A stretch of DNA of 64,000 bases from a bacterium (GTDB taxonomy: Bacteria; Krumholzibacteriota; Krumholzibacteriia; LZORAL124-64-63), in NCBI GenBank assembly GCA_024231905.1, contig JAAEQC010000177.1:43364-107363 (forward strand), in the 5' to 3' direction. Position 1 is the first letter of the stretch; each line of letters opens with the position of its first letter. Positions 1-9,543 of the stretch are shown here, piece after piece. Both the position numbers and the translations under genes were made by a program. The notes under the pieces were generated by a model, which had not been told where the DNA came from, did no database searches, and saw only the letters and a program-made list of their open reading frames with translations.

Positions 1-1566
1 GTCGTGGCCGGCGGTCTCGCCACGCGGCCTGATGCCGCCGAGGAGAGCTGGCGGGACGACCGCAGCGTCGCCCTGGTGATCGAACGGCTCGGCCTGGACG
101 GCACCCGCACCTTCGCCGAGCTGAGCGGCGGCATGAAGCGACGCGCCCTGCTGGCCCGCGCCCTGGTGAGCGAGCCCGACCTGCTCCTGCTCGACGAACC
201 CACCAACCACCTGGACATCGACGCGGTGCTGTGGCTCGAGGAATTCCTCCTCGGCTCCGGTCCCACCCTGGTCTTCGTCTCCCACGACCGCGCCCTGGTG
301 CACCGCCTGGCCACCCGCATCCTCGATCTGGACCGGGGGCGACTCACCAGCTGGCCCGGCGACTACTCCACCTACGAACGTCGGCGCGACGAGGTCCTGG
401 CCGACGAGGCCGCCCGGCAGGCCAAGTTCGACCGTAAGCTGGCCCAGGAGGAGGTGTGGATCCGCAAGGGCATCAAGGCCCGCCGCACGCGCAACGAGGG
501 CCGCGCCCGGACCTTGGCGGCCATGCGTCGCGAGCGGCAGGACCGGCGCGACGCCCTGGGGGACGTGAAGCTGCGCCTCACCGAGTCGGCGGCCTCGGGC
601 AAGCTCGTGGCCCGGGCTCGGGGCCTCGGATTCGGCTACGACGGCACACCGCTGATCCGCGACTTCTCCGCAACCATCCTGCGCGGCGACCGCATCGGCA
701 TCGTCGGTCCCAACGGCTGTGGCAAGACGACCCTGATCAAGCTCCTGCTCGGCAACCTGAACCCGGACGCGGGCACCATCGTGCGCGGGGCCCGCCTGGA
801 CGTGGCCTATTTCGACCAGAACCGCGACCAGCTCGACCCGGACGCGTCCGTGGCCCACAACGTGGCCGACGGGCAGGACACGATCACCCTGGGTGGCGGC
901 CGCAAGCACGTCATCGGCTACCTGGGCGATTTCCTGTTCACGCCGGACCGGGCCCGATCACCCGTGTCCATGCTCTCCGGGGGCGAGCGCAACCGCCTGC
1001 TGCTGGCCCGGCTCTTCGCCCGGCCGGCCAACACCCTGGTGCTGGACGAGCCCACCAACGACCTGGACGCCGAGACCCTCGACCTCCTGGAGGAGCGCGT
1101 GGGCGAGTTCGCCGGCACGGTCCTGCTGGTCAGCCACGACCGGACCTTCCTGGACAACGTGGTCACCAGCACCCTGGCCTTCGACGGCGACGGCGTGGTC
1201 AAGGAGTACGCCGGCGGCTATGCCGAGTGGTTCGCCCAGCGGCCGTCGGCCGCGAGAAAGCAGGAGCCGAAGGAGAAGAAACCCCGGTTGCGATCGGACG
1301 GCGCCGCACCGCCCAAGCTCACCTACAAGGAGAAGGCGGAACTGGCCGAACTGCCCGCGCGCATCGAACGACTGGAGGCCGAGCAGGCGGAAATCTTCGC
1401 CCGCACCACCGCCCCGGATTTCTACCAGAGCGCCCCCCGGGAGATGGCCGCCGTCAACGAGCGCCTGGCCGCCCTGGAGGCGGAACTGGCCGCGTCCTAC
1501 GCGCGGTGGGAAGAACTGGAAGGCATGGCCTCCCGGCACGCGGCCTGGAAGAACGATTCCCGCTGA
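1..1566 (+). CDS. uup: ABC-F family ATPase, Uup type (5' end cut by window edge)
   Basis: Soluble tandem ABC ATPase of the ABC-F class, which acts on ribosomes or DNA repair rather than transport. The first nucleotide-binding domain has lost its Walker A to the window edge but keeps its signature (LSGGMKRRALLARAL) and Walker B (LLLLDEPTNHLD). An arginine-rich linker follows, then a complete second domain with GPNGCGKTT, LSGGERNRLLLARL and LVLDEPTNDLD. There are no membrane segments. After about residue 435 a charged coiled-coil-like tail begins (YKEKAELAELPARIERLEAE), as in the Uup C-terminal DNA-binding domain; this favours Uup over EttA. Uup is about 635 residues, so roughly 115 residues lie outside. 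It converges on the next gene with a 9-bp gap. The frame is open to base 1, so the true start is not seen. Confidence 0.93.
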   Translation, partial: VVAGGLATRPDAAEESWRDDRSVALVIERLGLDGTRTFAELSGGMKRRALLARALVSEPDLLLLDEPTNHLDIDAVLWLEEFLLGSGPTLVFVSHDRALVHRLATRILDLDRGRLTSWPGDYSTYERRRDEVLADEAARQAKFDRKLAQEEVWIRKGIKARRTRNEGRARTLAAMRRERQDRRDALGDVKLRLTESAASGKLVARARGLGFGYDGTPLIRDFSATILRGDRIGIVGPNGCGKTTLIKLLLGNLNPDAGTIVRGARLDVAYFDQNRDQLDPDASVAHNVADGQDTITLGGGRKHVIGYLGDFLFTPDRARSPVSMLSGGERNRLLLARLFARPANTLVLDEPTNDLDAETLDLLEERVGEFAGTVLLVSHDRTFLDNVVTSTLAFDGDGVVKEYAGGYAEWFAQRPSAARKQEPKEKKPRLRSDGAAPPKLTYKEKAELAELPARIERLEAEQAEIFARTTAPDFYQSAPREMAAVNERLAALEAELAASYARWEELEGMASRHAAWKNDSR

Positions 1567-1575
1567 TCCGGCGCT

Positions 1576-4143
1576 TCAATCACCCGGCAATCCCGCCAGG
1601 AACCTCAGCACACTGCGCGTGAATACTTCAGTGCCGTCCACGAAGAGCCAGTGCCCGGCGTCGGGCACGATCACGAGCCGGGAGCCGGGCATGCTCTCGT
1701 GGATCCGGGTCGCGTAGGCGGGCGGCATGGGATCCTCGGCGCCGTGGATCACCAGGGCCGGGCAGGTCAGGCGCTCCAGGTCCTCGTACAGGTCGAATTC
1801 CCCGACGGATCCCAGCACGAACCTCGCCACGTCGCCGCTGTGGCGGATGGTGTTCTCCGTGAAGTGCAGATCCAGCCGCTCCGCCTGGGACTGGTCCGGG
1901 AAGTAGGGCTTGAAGTAGAGACGCCAGAACTCCTCCACCACCGCCGGGTCGCCTTCGTGGAAACCGTCCGCGCCGTAGATCTTCATGAGCAGATCATGGT
2001 CCCCCGGCTGCCGGTCCGCCTCGTAGTTGGTGCGCATCTCGGGGAAGGCCTGGGCCGAGGCCGTGGTCGAGCACAGGATCAGCGACTGGAGTCGGTCCGG
2101 ATGCTCCCGCGCGTAGTGCATGGCCAGGATCCCGCCCCAGGAATGGCCCAGCAGGTTCATGCGCTCGAGACCGAAGTGCCGGCGCACGGCTTCCAGGTCG
2201 GCCAGGAAGGTATCGATGGTGATGGACAAGGAGTCCACCGGCCCGCTGGACAGTCCTGTGCCGCGCTGATCGTAGAGGATCACCTGGTGTTCGGCAGCCA
2301 GTTCCCAGATGAAGGGCAGGAACTGGCGGTGGTCGAAGCCCGGGCCGCCGTGGAGAACGACGATGGGGTCGCCGGAGCCGCGGGTCGTGTAGTAGAGGGA
2401 ATGCTCGCCGTTGACGACGTGGCCTTCACTTGCCGCGGGGCTGCCGAGGCTGGCCGCTACGCCGCCATCGAAAGAGCGGGAGTCGGCCACGCCGGTCAGG
2501 ATGCCGGATGCGGGATCGGCCTGGATCGCCATGACCCGCCCCTGGGGGGTGCGGAAGCGCGTCCGGTGACCACGATCCGCCACGGCGCGCCGCACCGCCG
2601 GCGGGAATCCCACGCCCTCGAAGTAGATCCTGTCCGGCAGCCACTGGTGGTGGATGCGCGGCACGTCCACGGCACGGCGCAGGTCCAGACCGTGGTCGAC
2701 GACGTTGAGGATCACCTGCAGCACCGTGTTGATGATGGTCTTCCCACCGGGGGAGCCCAACACGAGTTCGGGCTTGCCGTCCCGAGCTACGATGGTGGGG
2801 CTCATGCTCGACAGCATGCGCTTGCCGGGGGCGATCAGGTTGGGGTCGGTGCCGATCTTCCCGGCGGCGTTCGTGTGGCCGGGGATGGGGTTGAAGTCCC
2901 CCATCTCGTTGTTCAGGAGGAACCCCGCCCCGGGCACCGTGAGGCTCGAACCGTAGGACTGTTCCAGGGTGTAGGTGAGAGCCACCGCATTCCGGTCAGC
3001 ATCCACCACCGACAGGTGGGTCGTCTCCTCGCTCTCCGGCTGAAGATAGGTCGCGCCGAAGCGGGTGGCGTCGCTCACGGACGCCCGGTCCGGTTCGATG
3101 GTGGAACGCAACGCGGCGGCATGGGCCTTGGAGGTGAGGCGGTCGACGGGCTGTCCGGGGTTGAAGTCCGGATCGCCCAGATGGGCGGCGCGGTCGGCGA
3201 AGGCCCGGCGCATGGTCTCGGCCAGCAGGTGGAGGTAGGGGACCGTGTTGTGCCCGAGGGCGGCCAGGTCGTCGTGCTCCAGGATGTTGAGCATCTCCAT
3301 GAGGGCGATGCCCCCCGAGGAGGGCGGCCCCATGCCGTAGATGTCATACCCGTGGTAGGTGCCGTGGATGGGCGGACGCTCGACGGATTCGTATTCGGCC
3401 AGGTCACGCTCGGTGATCAACCCCCCGGACTCGGCCATGAAGTCGGCCAACAGGCGAGCGGTCTCGCCGCCGTAGAACCCGTCCCGGCCGTCGTCGCGGA
3501 TACGGGCCAGGGTGCGCGCGAGATCCGGCTGCTGGAAGATCTCGCCCTGGTCGTACAGGCCTTCGCCGTCCTCGAGAAAGACCCGCCTGGTTTCCGCGAA
3601 GAGGGGGTCGACCTGGACCTGGAGCCATTCGAGCCACCGGCGCATGCGCCAGGAGGAAGGGAAGCCGTTGGCGGCCAGATCCACGGCCGGCTGGACGAGA
3701 TCGGTCCAGGGCAGGGAGCCGAAGCACTGATGGGCCTGCCACAGGCCGGCCACGGTGCCGGGTACACCGACCGCCAGCGGTCCGTCGTGGTTGCTGTCCG
3801 CGCGGATGGCGCCGTCCTCGTCCAGATACATGCGCTCCGTGGCCCCCCGCGGCGCCTTCTCCCGGAAATCGAAGGTGGTGACCTCGCCGTCCGTGCCGTG
3901 ATGGACCAGGAAACCGCCCCCGCCCAGGTTGCCCGCCGAGGGCAGGACCACCGCCAGGGCGAAGGCCGTGGCCACGGCGGCGTCGACGGCGTTGCCGCCG
4001 CTATCGAGCACGCGCGCGCCGATCTCCGACGCCAGGTGGTGGCTGCTGACGACCATGCCGTCGGCATTGCCCAGGACCACCTGTGGCGCCAGGGCCAGGA
4101 GTACGATGGTGAGAATGCTGGAGATCCTGCGAACCGGCATCAT
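1576..4143 (-). CDS. Gamma-glutamyltransferase fused to a prolyl-iminopeptidase-like alpha/beta hydrolase
   Basis: An 855-residue exported two-enzyme fusion. Residues 1-25 form a Sec signal peptide. Residues about 25-565 are a gamma-glutamyltranspeptidase (Ntn hydrolase): the N-terminal stretch NAVDAAVATAFALAV and GNLGGGGF, and the autoprocessing/nucleophile threonine in ETTHLSVVD. Residues about 574-855 are an S33-type hydrolase with the oxyanion motif HGGPG, nucleophile elbow GHSWGG (Ser about 668), acid in HGAEDP and base in DAGHWLF. The GGT part would remove gamma-glutamyl groups from glutathione or peptides, and the S33 part would remove an N-terminal residue; coupling of the two is inferred. 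I chose the ATG at 4143 over one at 4194 because the signal peptide begins there and a GGGAAG site precedes it. Both domains keep their catalytic residues. Confidence 0.9.
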   Translation of the reverse strand: MMPVRRISSILTIVLLALAPQVVLGNADGMVVSSHHLASEIGARVLDSGGNAVDAAVATAFALAVVLPSAGNLGGGGFLVHHGTDGEVTTFDFREKAPRGATERMYLDEDGAIRADSNHDGPLAVGVPGTVAGLWQAHQCFGSLPWTDLVQPAVDLAANGFPSSWRMRRWLEWLQVQVDPLFAETRRVFLEDGEGLYDQGEIFQQPDLARTLARIRDDGRDGFYGGETARLLADFMAESGGLITERDLAEYESVERPPIHGTYHGYDIYGMGPPSSGGIALMEMLNILEHDDLAALGHNTVPYLHLLAETMRRAFADRAAHLGDPDFNPGQPVDRLTSKAHAAALRSTIEPDRASVSDATRFGATYLQPESEETTHLSVVDADRNAVALTYTLEQSYGSSLTVPGAGFLLNNEMGDFNPIPGHTNAAGKIGTDPNLIAPGKRMLSSMSPTIVARDGKPELVLGSPGGKTIINTVLQVILNVVDHGLDLRRAVDVPRIHHQWLPDRIYFEGVGFPPAVRRAVADRGHRTRFRTPQGRVMAIQADPASGILTGVADSRSFDGGVAASLGSPAASEGHVVNGEHSLYYTTRGSGDPIVVLHGGPGFDHRQFLPFIWELAAEHQVILYDQRGTGLSSGPVDSLSITIDTFLADLEAVRRHFGLERMNLLGHSWGGILAMHYAREHPDRLQSLILCSTTASAQAFPEMRTNYEADRQPGDHDLLMKIYGADGFHEGDPAVVEEFWRLYFKPYFPDQSQAERLDLHFTENTIRHSGDVARFVLGSVGEFDLYEDLERLTCPALVIHGAEDPMPPAYATRIHESMPGSRLVIVPDAGHWLFVDGTEVFTRSVLRFLAGLPGD

Positions 4144-4220
4144 GCGCTTCCCTTCCCGGCGTCCCGTGGTGTTCCCTCCCGTACGGATCACCATAACACA
4201 ACGGGCGGACCGGAAAAGGC

Positions 4221-4248
4221 GGGAGCGGCCCCTCGACAGGCCGCTCCC
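4221..4248 (-). terminator. Rho-independent terminator after the 1027-residue tailed protein
   Basis: A perfect 10-bp stem (GGGAGCGGCC / GGCCGCTCCC) with an 8-nt loop lies 33 bp past the stop codon of the minus-strand gene that ends at 4282. On that strand it is followed by GCCTTTTCC, a short T tract. Confidence 0.6.
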
Positions 4249-4281
4249 AGATGGCGCCTAACCGGAAGTTGGGGGGAACAC

Positions 4282-7200
4282 CTACTTCACAAGAGCCATC
4301 TTCCTGACCTGGACGTCATTGCCCATCTGCGCCTGGTAGAAATAGACGCCGCTGGACACCTTGCCGCCCTGGCCATTGGTGCCGTCCCATTCGACGAAGC
4401 CGTCGGATGCGACGTGACCGTCGATCAACGTTTTCACCAGCTCACCGCGGACGTTGAAGACCTTCAACATCAGGTGGCCCGGTGCCTTGATCGTGTAGGA
4501 GATCTTTGTGATCGGGTTGAACGGGTTCGGTGAATTCCGCAGCACGAACTGTCCGGCTACGGGCACTTCTGTGGCCTGACCCGGATTGTCCGCTACGCCG
4601 AAGTAGTTCAGGACGTCCCGCAGGAGCCGCACCCGGCCCGGCAGGGTGGCGTCGGCCTTGACGGACTCGTTGGCGTCCGTATGGATGTAGGCGAGATCGG
4701 AATTCAGGGTGATCACCCGGGATCCCGTACCCAGGACGTTCAGGGTCATGGCGGAGTACGGATAGCCGCCGGGAGTGCCCGTGGCGTTGGCGTACTCGGC
4801 CAGACGCGTGCTGCCGCTGGGAGTCACCAGGTCGAAGTCCCACAGCTGCGGACAACCGCCGAAGGCGATCCAGCTGTTCACGGTGTTCAGGACCGCGTTG
4901 CCGGCGACGGCGAGCACCCGCGGCGCTAGCTGTCCGCCGAGCAGATCCCGGTGGTTCTCGGCGTTGAAAGTCACGCCCATGCGAGTCGTCATGAACGCCT
5001 GGGCCGCCGCTCCGGAGTTGTTCAGATCCATGCAGACGCTGTTGCCCGCAACGAACATGTCCTTGTTGGACAGATCGAGCCAGTTCTCCACACGCGTGAT
5101 GTCGTCGTCGCCGCCCACGCCCCAGTCGCCGTTGGAAATGGTCGACGTCGTCAGATAGGCCGACGAGTAGATCAGATCGTCGTACCAGCCGAGCTGGTTG
5201 GTGCTGGCCTTGCGGGAAATACCCGTGCCGACGCCGGAACTGGGTCCGCGGGCATAGAAGGTGTCGTAGTCCTCGCCCTGGATCAAGCCGAGGCTGTTGA
5301 AGGCCCCGTACCATTCGTTCCTGGTACCGCGCGTATCGCTTTCCGCGTCATCCCAGAAGATGACCGAAGGGCAGATGTACGTGCCGGGGTTGCCAATGTC
5401 CTCGACGACCGTCGGCAGGCCGCGGACCGTGAAGGTCGAGAACCACGCCTCGGGATCGTCGAAGTTGCCGAAGTCGTCGAGATCGCCCGGCAGCGTGGAA
5501 GTGAACGGATCGGTGCCTCCTGCACCACCGATGGCGTCCTCGGCCGAGAAGTAATACTGGAGGATATCGCCCGGGAACAGGAAACCCGTATCCGGGAGAT
5601 CGACGCTGAAGCGGTCGGCCACCACCGTGCCCGTCGGGGTGTAGGTGGTGTCCATGACGACCACACCGCTGTCCGGCATGCCGGCGGTACGGTACGGGTC
5701 GAACAGGGAATTGCGTTTCAGCTTGTAATGCAGACTCGGCCGGGAAGTCATCTCGGCGCCCGTGCGCACCGCCACGGCGTCGATGTTGACCGAATCGCCG
5801 TTGTAGTACCACTCGTGCGGGGTCGGGCTGATGTTCTGGGCCTGATCGAAGCGGATGCTGTTCCGGCTAAGATCGGCGGTGTCGACGATGCCGATCTCCG
5901 GGAACGCATCGCCGGCCAGACGATAGGTCCGCATGGAGAGCGAGGGACCCTCGAAGGGGAAGCTCTCCAGCCGCACGTTGTCGAAGTACGGGGAGGGGCT
6001 GCCGTTGTGGCCGTCGACGCCCCACACGTAGCCGATCTCGGTGGCGCCCACGCCGAACTGCACGTAGGTCCGCCCCTGGACCAGGTTGTCGCTCACATCG
6101 TACGGCGGACGGTTGTAGTAGGGACCGCCGGTGTAGACGTGGGGAGACTGTTGCCAGATGGCATTCTCGATCGAGGCAGCATCGCCGGTCGTGGAGCGGA
6201 TCATCCACTCCACGTACACGCCGGCTTGGCCCGCCTGGTGGAAGGAATCGGTCATGTCCGTGAAGACCACGCGACCGCCGTCGTGGGACGGGTCCTGCCA
6301 GGGAATCGCAGGCGACACGACGGTGTTCCGCAGGTGCCGCTGCTCGCTGAAGGTCAGGCCGCCGGTGTAGTTCACCACGTAGCCCATGGCGTACTTGCGG
6401 TTGTCGGCCGTAGCGAAGGAACCGCCCGTGGCCGGCTGCACCACGCCGTCGTCGATGAAGGTCACCTGCGGCGTACCGTTGCTCGCACAAAGGTCGGGAT
6501 CGCCCAGATTGCTGGCCAGGTGCGTGAAGTCACCCACGGCGCCCAGGTACTTGCGTTCCAGGTCACCGAGAGTCCCGTCCTCGAAGTCGATCGGGCCGGC
6601 GCCGCCGGCGCCGTTGTCGGCGGTGATCGTGACGTCGTCGATACGCCAGAGGCCGCTGGACGGATAAGAACAGTCGCCGTCGGACCAGCCGCCATCGGAA
6701 TGGCCGATGAACAGGATGCCGATCTCGTTCGTGAATTCGCCGAAGTATTCGCCCGAGGCGTAGGTCACCGGCACGGTGATCGTACCGGTCGAGTCACCGG
6801 ACAGGCCCCAGATGGTTTCGCTTTCCTCGTTCTCGATCTCACGGGAGACACGACCCCAGTCGTATCCGCTCTCGGAGTCGACGTCGAAAGCGAAGCTGAC
6901 GGTGATGTTGGTGCTCAGCCCGGGGTCGGCCACCGTGGCGCCCCATTTCAGCAGCTTGTCCCAGCTGTTCTCGTAGCCGCCGACCGGATCGCCGGGACCA
7001 CACGACGGAATGGTCTCGTCACCGCAGTAGGCCGAGTACGTTCCGTTGATGGCGAAGTAGTCGGAGACGTGCCACGTGAAGTCGGTCGTGTCGGGCACGG
7101 TCCAGTCCAGCGTGGTCCAGCCGTTCCAGGCCGGGGCTCCGCCCGCGTCCTGGAAGGTGCCGTTTACCACGGGACCCAGGGCCGGCGGGCCGATGAGCCG

Positions 7201-7365
7201 TGCGGTATCACGGGCCGCCTTGGCCGTGACCGCTGTCTCGCTCCGCCAAACATCGGGCCCACGTCCGTCATGGGGCCGCAGGAGGTCGTCGCCATCGTCG
7301 GCAAAGGCGTTGACGGATAACGCCAGGGCCAGAACGAGGCACGTGAAGATTGCGTTTCTTTTCAT
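4282..7365 (-). CDS. Large secreted protein with C-terminal FlgD-like sorting tail
   Basis: A 1027-residue exported protein of unknown function. The signal peptide is MKRNAIFTCLVLALALSVNA, and this ATG (7365) has a GGGGGA site; an in-frame start at 7596 would put about 77 unlikely residues in front of it. The body is rich in Asp, Gly and Trp and contains paired segments of the type NGTFQDAGGAPAWNGW and IDDVTITADNG, as in jelly-roll or MAM-like extracellular domains. The middle is a Gly/Asp-rich region with no enzyme motif I recognise. The last 90 residues are a sorting domain: NSPNPFNPITKISYTI, then VFNVRGELVKTL, then SSGVYFYQAQ, ending VRKMALVK. This tail is the type used for surface export in this superphylum. 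The gene is monocistronic with its own terminator. Confidence 0.8.
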   Translation of the reverse strand: MKRNAIFTCLVLALALSVNAFADDGDDLLRPHDGRGPDVWRSETAVTAKAARDTARLIGPPALGPVVNGTFQDAGGAPAWNGWTTLDWTVPDTTDFTWHVSDYFAINGTYSAYCGDETIPSCGPGDPVGGYENSWDKLLKWGATVADPGLSTNITVSFAFDVDSESGYDWGRVSREIENEESETIWGLSGDSTGTITVPVTYASGEYFGEFTNEIGILFIGHSDGGWSDGDCSYPSSGLWRIDDVTITADNGAGGAGPIDFEDGTLGDLERKYLGAVGDFTHLASNLGDPDLCASNGTPQVTFIDDGVVQPATGGSFATADNRKYAMGYVVNYTGGLTFSEQRHLRNTVVSPAIPWQDPSHDGGRVVFTDMTDSFHQAGQAGVYVEWMIRSTTGDAASIENAIWQQSPHVYTGGPYYNRPPYDVSDNLVQGRTYVQFGVGATEIGYVWGVDGHNGSPSPYFDNVRLESFPFEGPSLSMRTYRLAGDAFPEIGIVDTADLSRNSIRFDQAQNISPTPHEWYYNGDSVNIDAVAVRTGAEMTSRPSLHYKLKRNSLFDPYRTAGMPDSGVVVMDTTYTPTGTVVADRFSVDLPDTGFLFPGDILQYYFSAEDAIGGAGGTDPFTSTLPGDLDDFGNFDDPEAWFSTFTVRGLPTVVEDIGNPGTYICPSVIFWDDAESDTRGTRNEWYGAFNSLGLIQGEDYDTFYARGPSSGVGTGISRKASTNQLGWYDDLIYSSAYLTTSTISNGDWGVGGDDDITRVENWLDLSNKDMFVAGNSVCMDLNNSGAAAQAFMTTRMGVTFNAENHRDLLGGQLAPRVLAVAGNAVLNTVNSWIAFGGCPQLWDFDLVTPSGSTRLAEYANATGTPGGYPYSAMTLNVLGTGSRVITLNSDLAYIHTDANESVKADATLPGRVRLLRDVLNYFGVADNPGQATEVPVAGQFVLRNSPNPFNPITKISYTIKAPGHLMLKVFNVRGELVKTLIDGHVASDGFVEWDGTNGQGGKVSSGVYFYQAQMGNDVQVRKMALVK

Positions 7366-7726
7366 GCTGTTTCCCCCATCAAGGAAGATGGTCAAGTCAG
7401 TGCCCGGTCCGCTTGCGTGCTCCCGGGCCAGGGGTCCGAGTCGATGGACGCAGTCGGTCACTGCGCCCTGGTGCGACGGCCGGACGGGCGACCGCCGGCC
7501 GTGTGTCGTGGGATGAGGTCCTCCGCTTCTCGAGTCGCTGGGTCGGAGAGGCAGGACGATCTTCAGTGATGGACAGGCGAGCGAAGTCACGCCCATGGGG
7601 AATGCTAGGGAGTCGAGGAAAGGAAGAGAAGGGGGGTCGGCCCAGTATCTTTATTTAGAATCAGAAGGCGTTCGTCGCATATATATCCAGCACCGGCATA
7701 CTTCGCCACATAATACGTGCCGTTTA
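7366..7726. other. Intergenic region upstream of the large tailed protein
   Basis: 361 bp between the start of the minus-strand secreted-protein gene and the stop of the LysR gene. The part next to 7365 is GC-rich. The part at about 7645-7725 is AT-rich, with runs such as CATATATATCC and CACATAATACGTG. The promoter of the secreted-protein gene must lie here, but I cannot fix its boxes. I see no terminator, RNA gene or further coding sequence. Confidence 0.4.
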
Positions 7727-8599
7727 TTACTTTACCGCCTCCACGAACCGCGCCAGTACGGGATCAGCATCGTCACGCCTCCAGATCATGGTGATCTCCA
7801 TTCTCGGCCACGCAACCGAGACCGGCCTGTAGGCCACGCCCGCCACGGGCTTCTTCGTGTACGCCTTGGGCACGTGGGTCACCCCGAACCCGGAAGCGAC
7901 CAGGGACAGTGCCGCGTGATAGCCGGCAACCGCTACTTCGACCCGCGGCTCGAATCCAGCCTGGCGGCAGCTTCCGACGATGGCGCCCGTGATCCCCGCA
8001 TGGACCCGGCGCGGCGGCAGGATGAGGTTGACGCCCTCGAGAGCCGCTAGGGGCACCCTCCGGTATCCTGCCAGTTCGTGCTGCTCCGGTATGGCCAACC
8101 AGTAGGTCTCGGAGGCGATCCGGCGCGATTCCAGCCCTTGTGGCGCGCGATCGAAGGTCTGGATGAAGCCGACCTGGGCACGCCCACGGTGGACGGCTTC
8201 CAGCTGTTCGCTGGTCCCCATCTCCTGCAGCGTCAGGTGCACGCCCGGACACTTCTTCCGGAACCGCTTGATGGGGCCGAGGAGCTCGAGCTCGAGGGCG
8301 ATGGGAATGAAACCAATGGTGAGTCGCCCGACCTCGCCCCGGTGTGTCAGGCGGCAGAGTTCCTTCGTGCGGTCGACCTTGTCGAGGATCGCCGTGGCCT
8401 GTCTGTAGAGCATCTCACCGGCCGCGGTCATCTTCACCGACCGCTTGGTCCGCTTGAAGAGTTCGAGCTCCATCTCCTCTTCGAGGCGCCGGATCTGCAT
8501 ACTCAACGGTGGCTGCGTCATGTGCAGTCGTTCGGCGGCACGCGAGAAGTGGAGTTCATCCGCGACGGTAACGAAATAAAGAAGTTGCCGGAGTTCCAT
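7727..8599 (-). CDS. LysR-family transcriptional regulator
   Basis: A 290-residue LysR-type regulator. The N-terminal winged helix (about residues 1-60) has the usual order: MELRQLLYFVTVADE, HFSRAAERLHMTQPPLS, then LEEEMELELFKRTKRSVKMT. An effector-binding domain follows at about 90-290 (VGRLTIGFIPIALE; GVNLILPPRRVH). The N-terminal half matches the CatR/BenM/CynR style, in which an aromatic or organic acid is the co-inducer; the effector here is unknown. It lies 100 bp downstream of the redox operon on the same strand. The AT-rich gap before its start probably holds its own promoter and autoregulatory site. No Shine-Dalgarno sequence is visible before the ATG. Control of the neighbouring operon is possible but not shown. 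Confidence 0.92.
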   Translation of the reverse strand: MELRQLLYFVTVADELHFSRAAERLHMTQPPLSMQIRRLEEEMELELFKRTKRSVKMTAAGEMLYRQATAILDKVDRTKELCRLTHRGEVGRLTIGFIPIALELELLGPIKRFRKKCPGVHLTLQEMGTSEQLEAVHRGRAQVGFIQTFDRAPQGLESRRIASETYWLAIPEQHELAGYRRVPLAALEGVNLILPPRRVHAGITGAIVGSCRQAGFEPRVEVAVAGYHAALSLVASGFGVTHVPKAYTKKPVAGVAYRPVSVAWPRMEITMIWRRDDADPVLARFVEAVK

Positions 8600-8699
8600 G
8601 GCGATATATATACACCGGTACGGTCATGACAGCTAATTGCCATTCACGTATTCGCGTAATATATCAATCGACGTCCAATAAGTATTAATCGCCGACGAA

Positions 8700-9533
8700 T
8701 CACCGGACGTGACGTGACAGCAGTTTCGTCGCCGCCTCGATCTCCGTCGGTCCCGACACGCCCACCAGTCGATCCTCGCCGCCGACCAGCACCACCACAC
8801 CCCGGTAGGGAATGCTGCGGGAGAACCTCAGCCGGCCGTCGGCCTCCGAGCGCTCCCACTTGCCGTCGGCGTTGCCCAGGAACTCCGCCGACGGCGTCAT
8901 CACGAAGAGCCGGTACTCGGCGCCGTCCTCGCCCCGGTAGTCGGCGTACAGGCACCCCTTCAGGTCTTCGAATCCGAGGAAGTCCGAACCGGCGAAGGCC
9001 ACCGTGCCGGGCACGCGGCCGGTCTCCGGCAAGGCGGACAGCTCGGGCGGCAGGCTGTCGTCGCCGGGCAATGCGGCGGCCACGTCTCTCATGGCGGCGC
9101 CCAGAACCTCGGCGGTCACGTCCCCGCCCCCGGCTTCGATCTTCACGTAGAAGCGGTCCTTGATGAACAACCCCTGGTAGGGAGGCTGAAGCACGGCCGC
9201 CGCGCCGGCGTCCGCCAGGAGTTCCGCGTCCCGGGGCTTCTCGGTCTCGTACACCCCGTAGGCGTCGAGCTTGCCGCCCATGTCGTAGACGCTCACCGTG
9301 AGCGCCGCGTCGCCCAACTCGAAGTCGGCCACCACCAGCTCGCTGAAGCGGTAAGTGAGGAAGAGCTCGGCCGCCCCATTGATGTACTCCCACAGGCTGT
9401 CCCGGCCGAAACGGTACTCCTGGTCCACGGCCGTCCAGCTGGCCGGCGCCGGCACGTGGAGTTGCGGAAGCTGGGCCAGGGCCGACTGGGCGGCCACGAC
9501 CAGCAGGACCAGGCAGAGGATCGTGCGCTTCAC
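8700..9533 (-). CDS. Exported DUF6599-like protein, last gene of the redox operon
   Basis: A 277-residue exported protein resembling the DUF6599 family; function unknown. The signal peptide is MKRTILCLVLLVVAAQSALA. Motifs of the family include a region like SLWEYINGAAELFLTYRF near residue 50, then KLDAYGVYETEKP and GLFIKDRFYVKI. The start codon is GTG at 9533. Its ribosome site (AGGGGG) overlaps the TAG stop of the aldo/keto reductase gene, which argues for translational coupling. It is the fifth and last gene of the operon, and the product should sit in the periplasm beside the Tat-exported reductase. Family naming is from memory of the motif and is moderately sure; the operon membership is clear. 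Confidence 0.7.
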   Translation of the reverse strand: MKRTILCLVLLVVAAQSALAQLPQLHVPAPASWTAVDQEYRFGRDSLWEYINGAAELFLTYRFSELVVADFELGDAALTVSVYDMGGKLDAYGVYETEKPRDAELLADAGAAAVLQPPYQGLFIKDRFYVKIEAGGGDVTAEVLGAAMRDVAAALPGDDSLPPELSALPETGRVPGTVAFAGSDFLGFEDLKGCLYADYRGEDGAEYRLFVMTPSAEFLGNADGKWERSEADGRLRFSRSIPYRGVVVLVGGEDRLVGVSGPTEIEAATKLLSRHVR

Positions 9534-9543
9534 TCCGGACCCC

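Noticed and set aside
1651..4533. A 960-codon open frame on the plus strand
   Set aside because: It is the antisense of the GGT fusion gene in a GC-rich genome. The composition is Gly/Val/His/Asp-rich with no recognisable domain, while the minus strand has complete enzyme motifs.
4951..7320. A 789-codon open frame on the plus strand
   Set aside because: Antisense of the tailed secreted protein; low-complexity Val/Gly/Ala/Arg composition, no start site, no domain.
8600..8699. Possible LysR operator with T-N11-A pattern
   Set aside because: The region is AT-rich and contains imperfect symmetry (ATTCACG and CGCGTAAT), but the arms do not match well enough to call a site.
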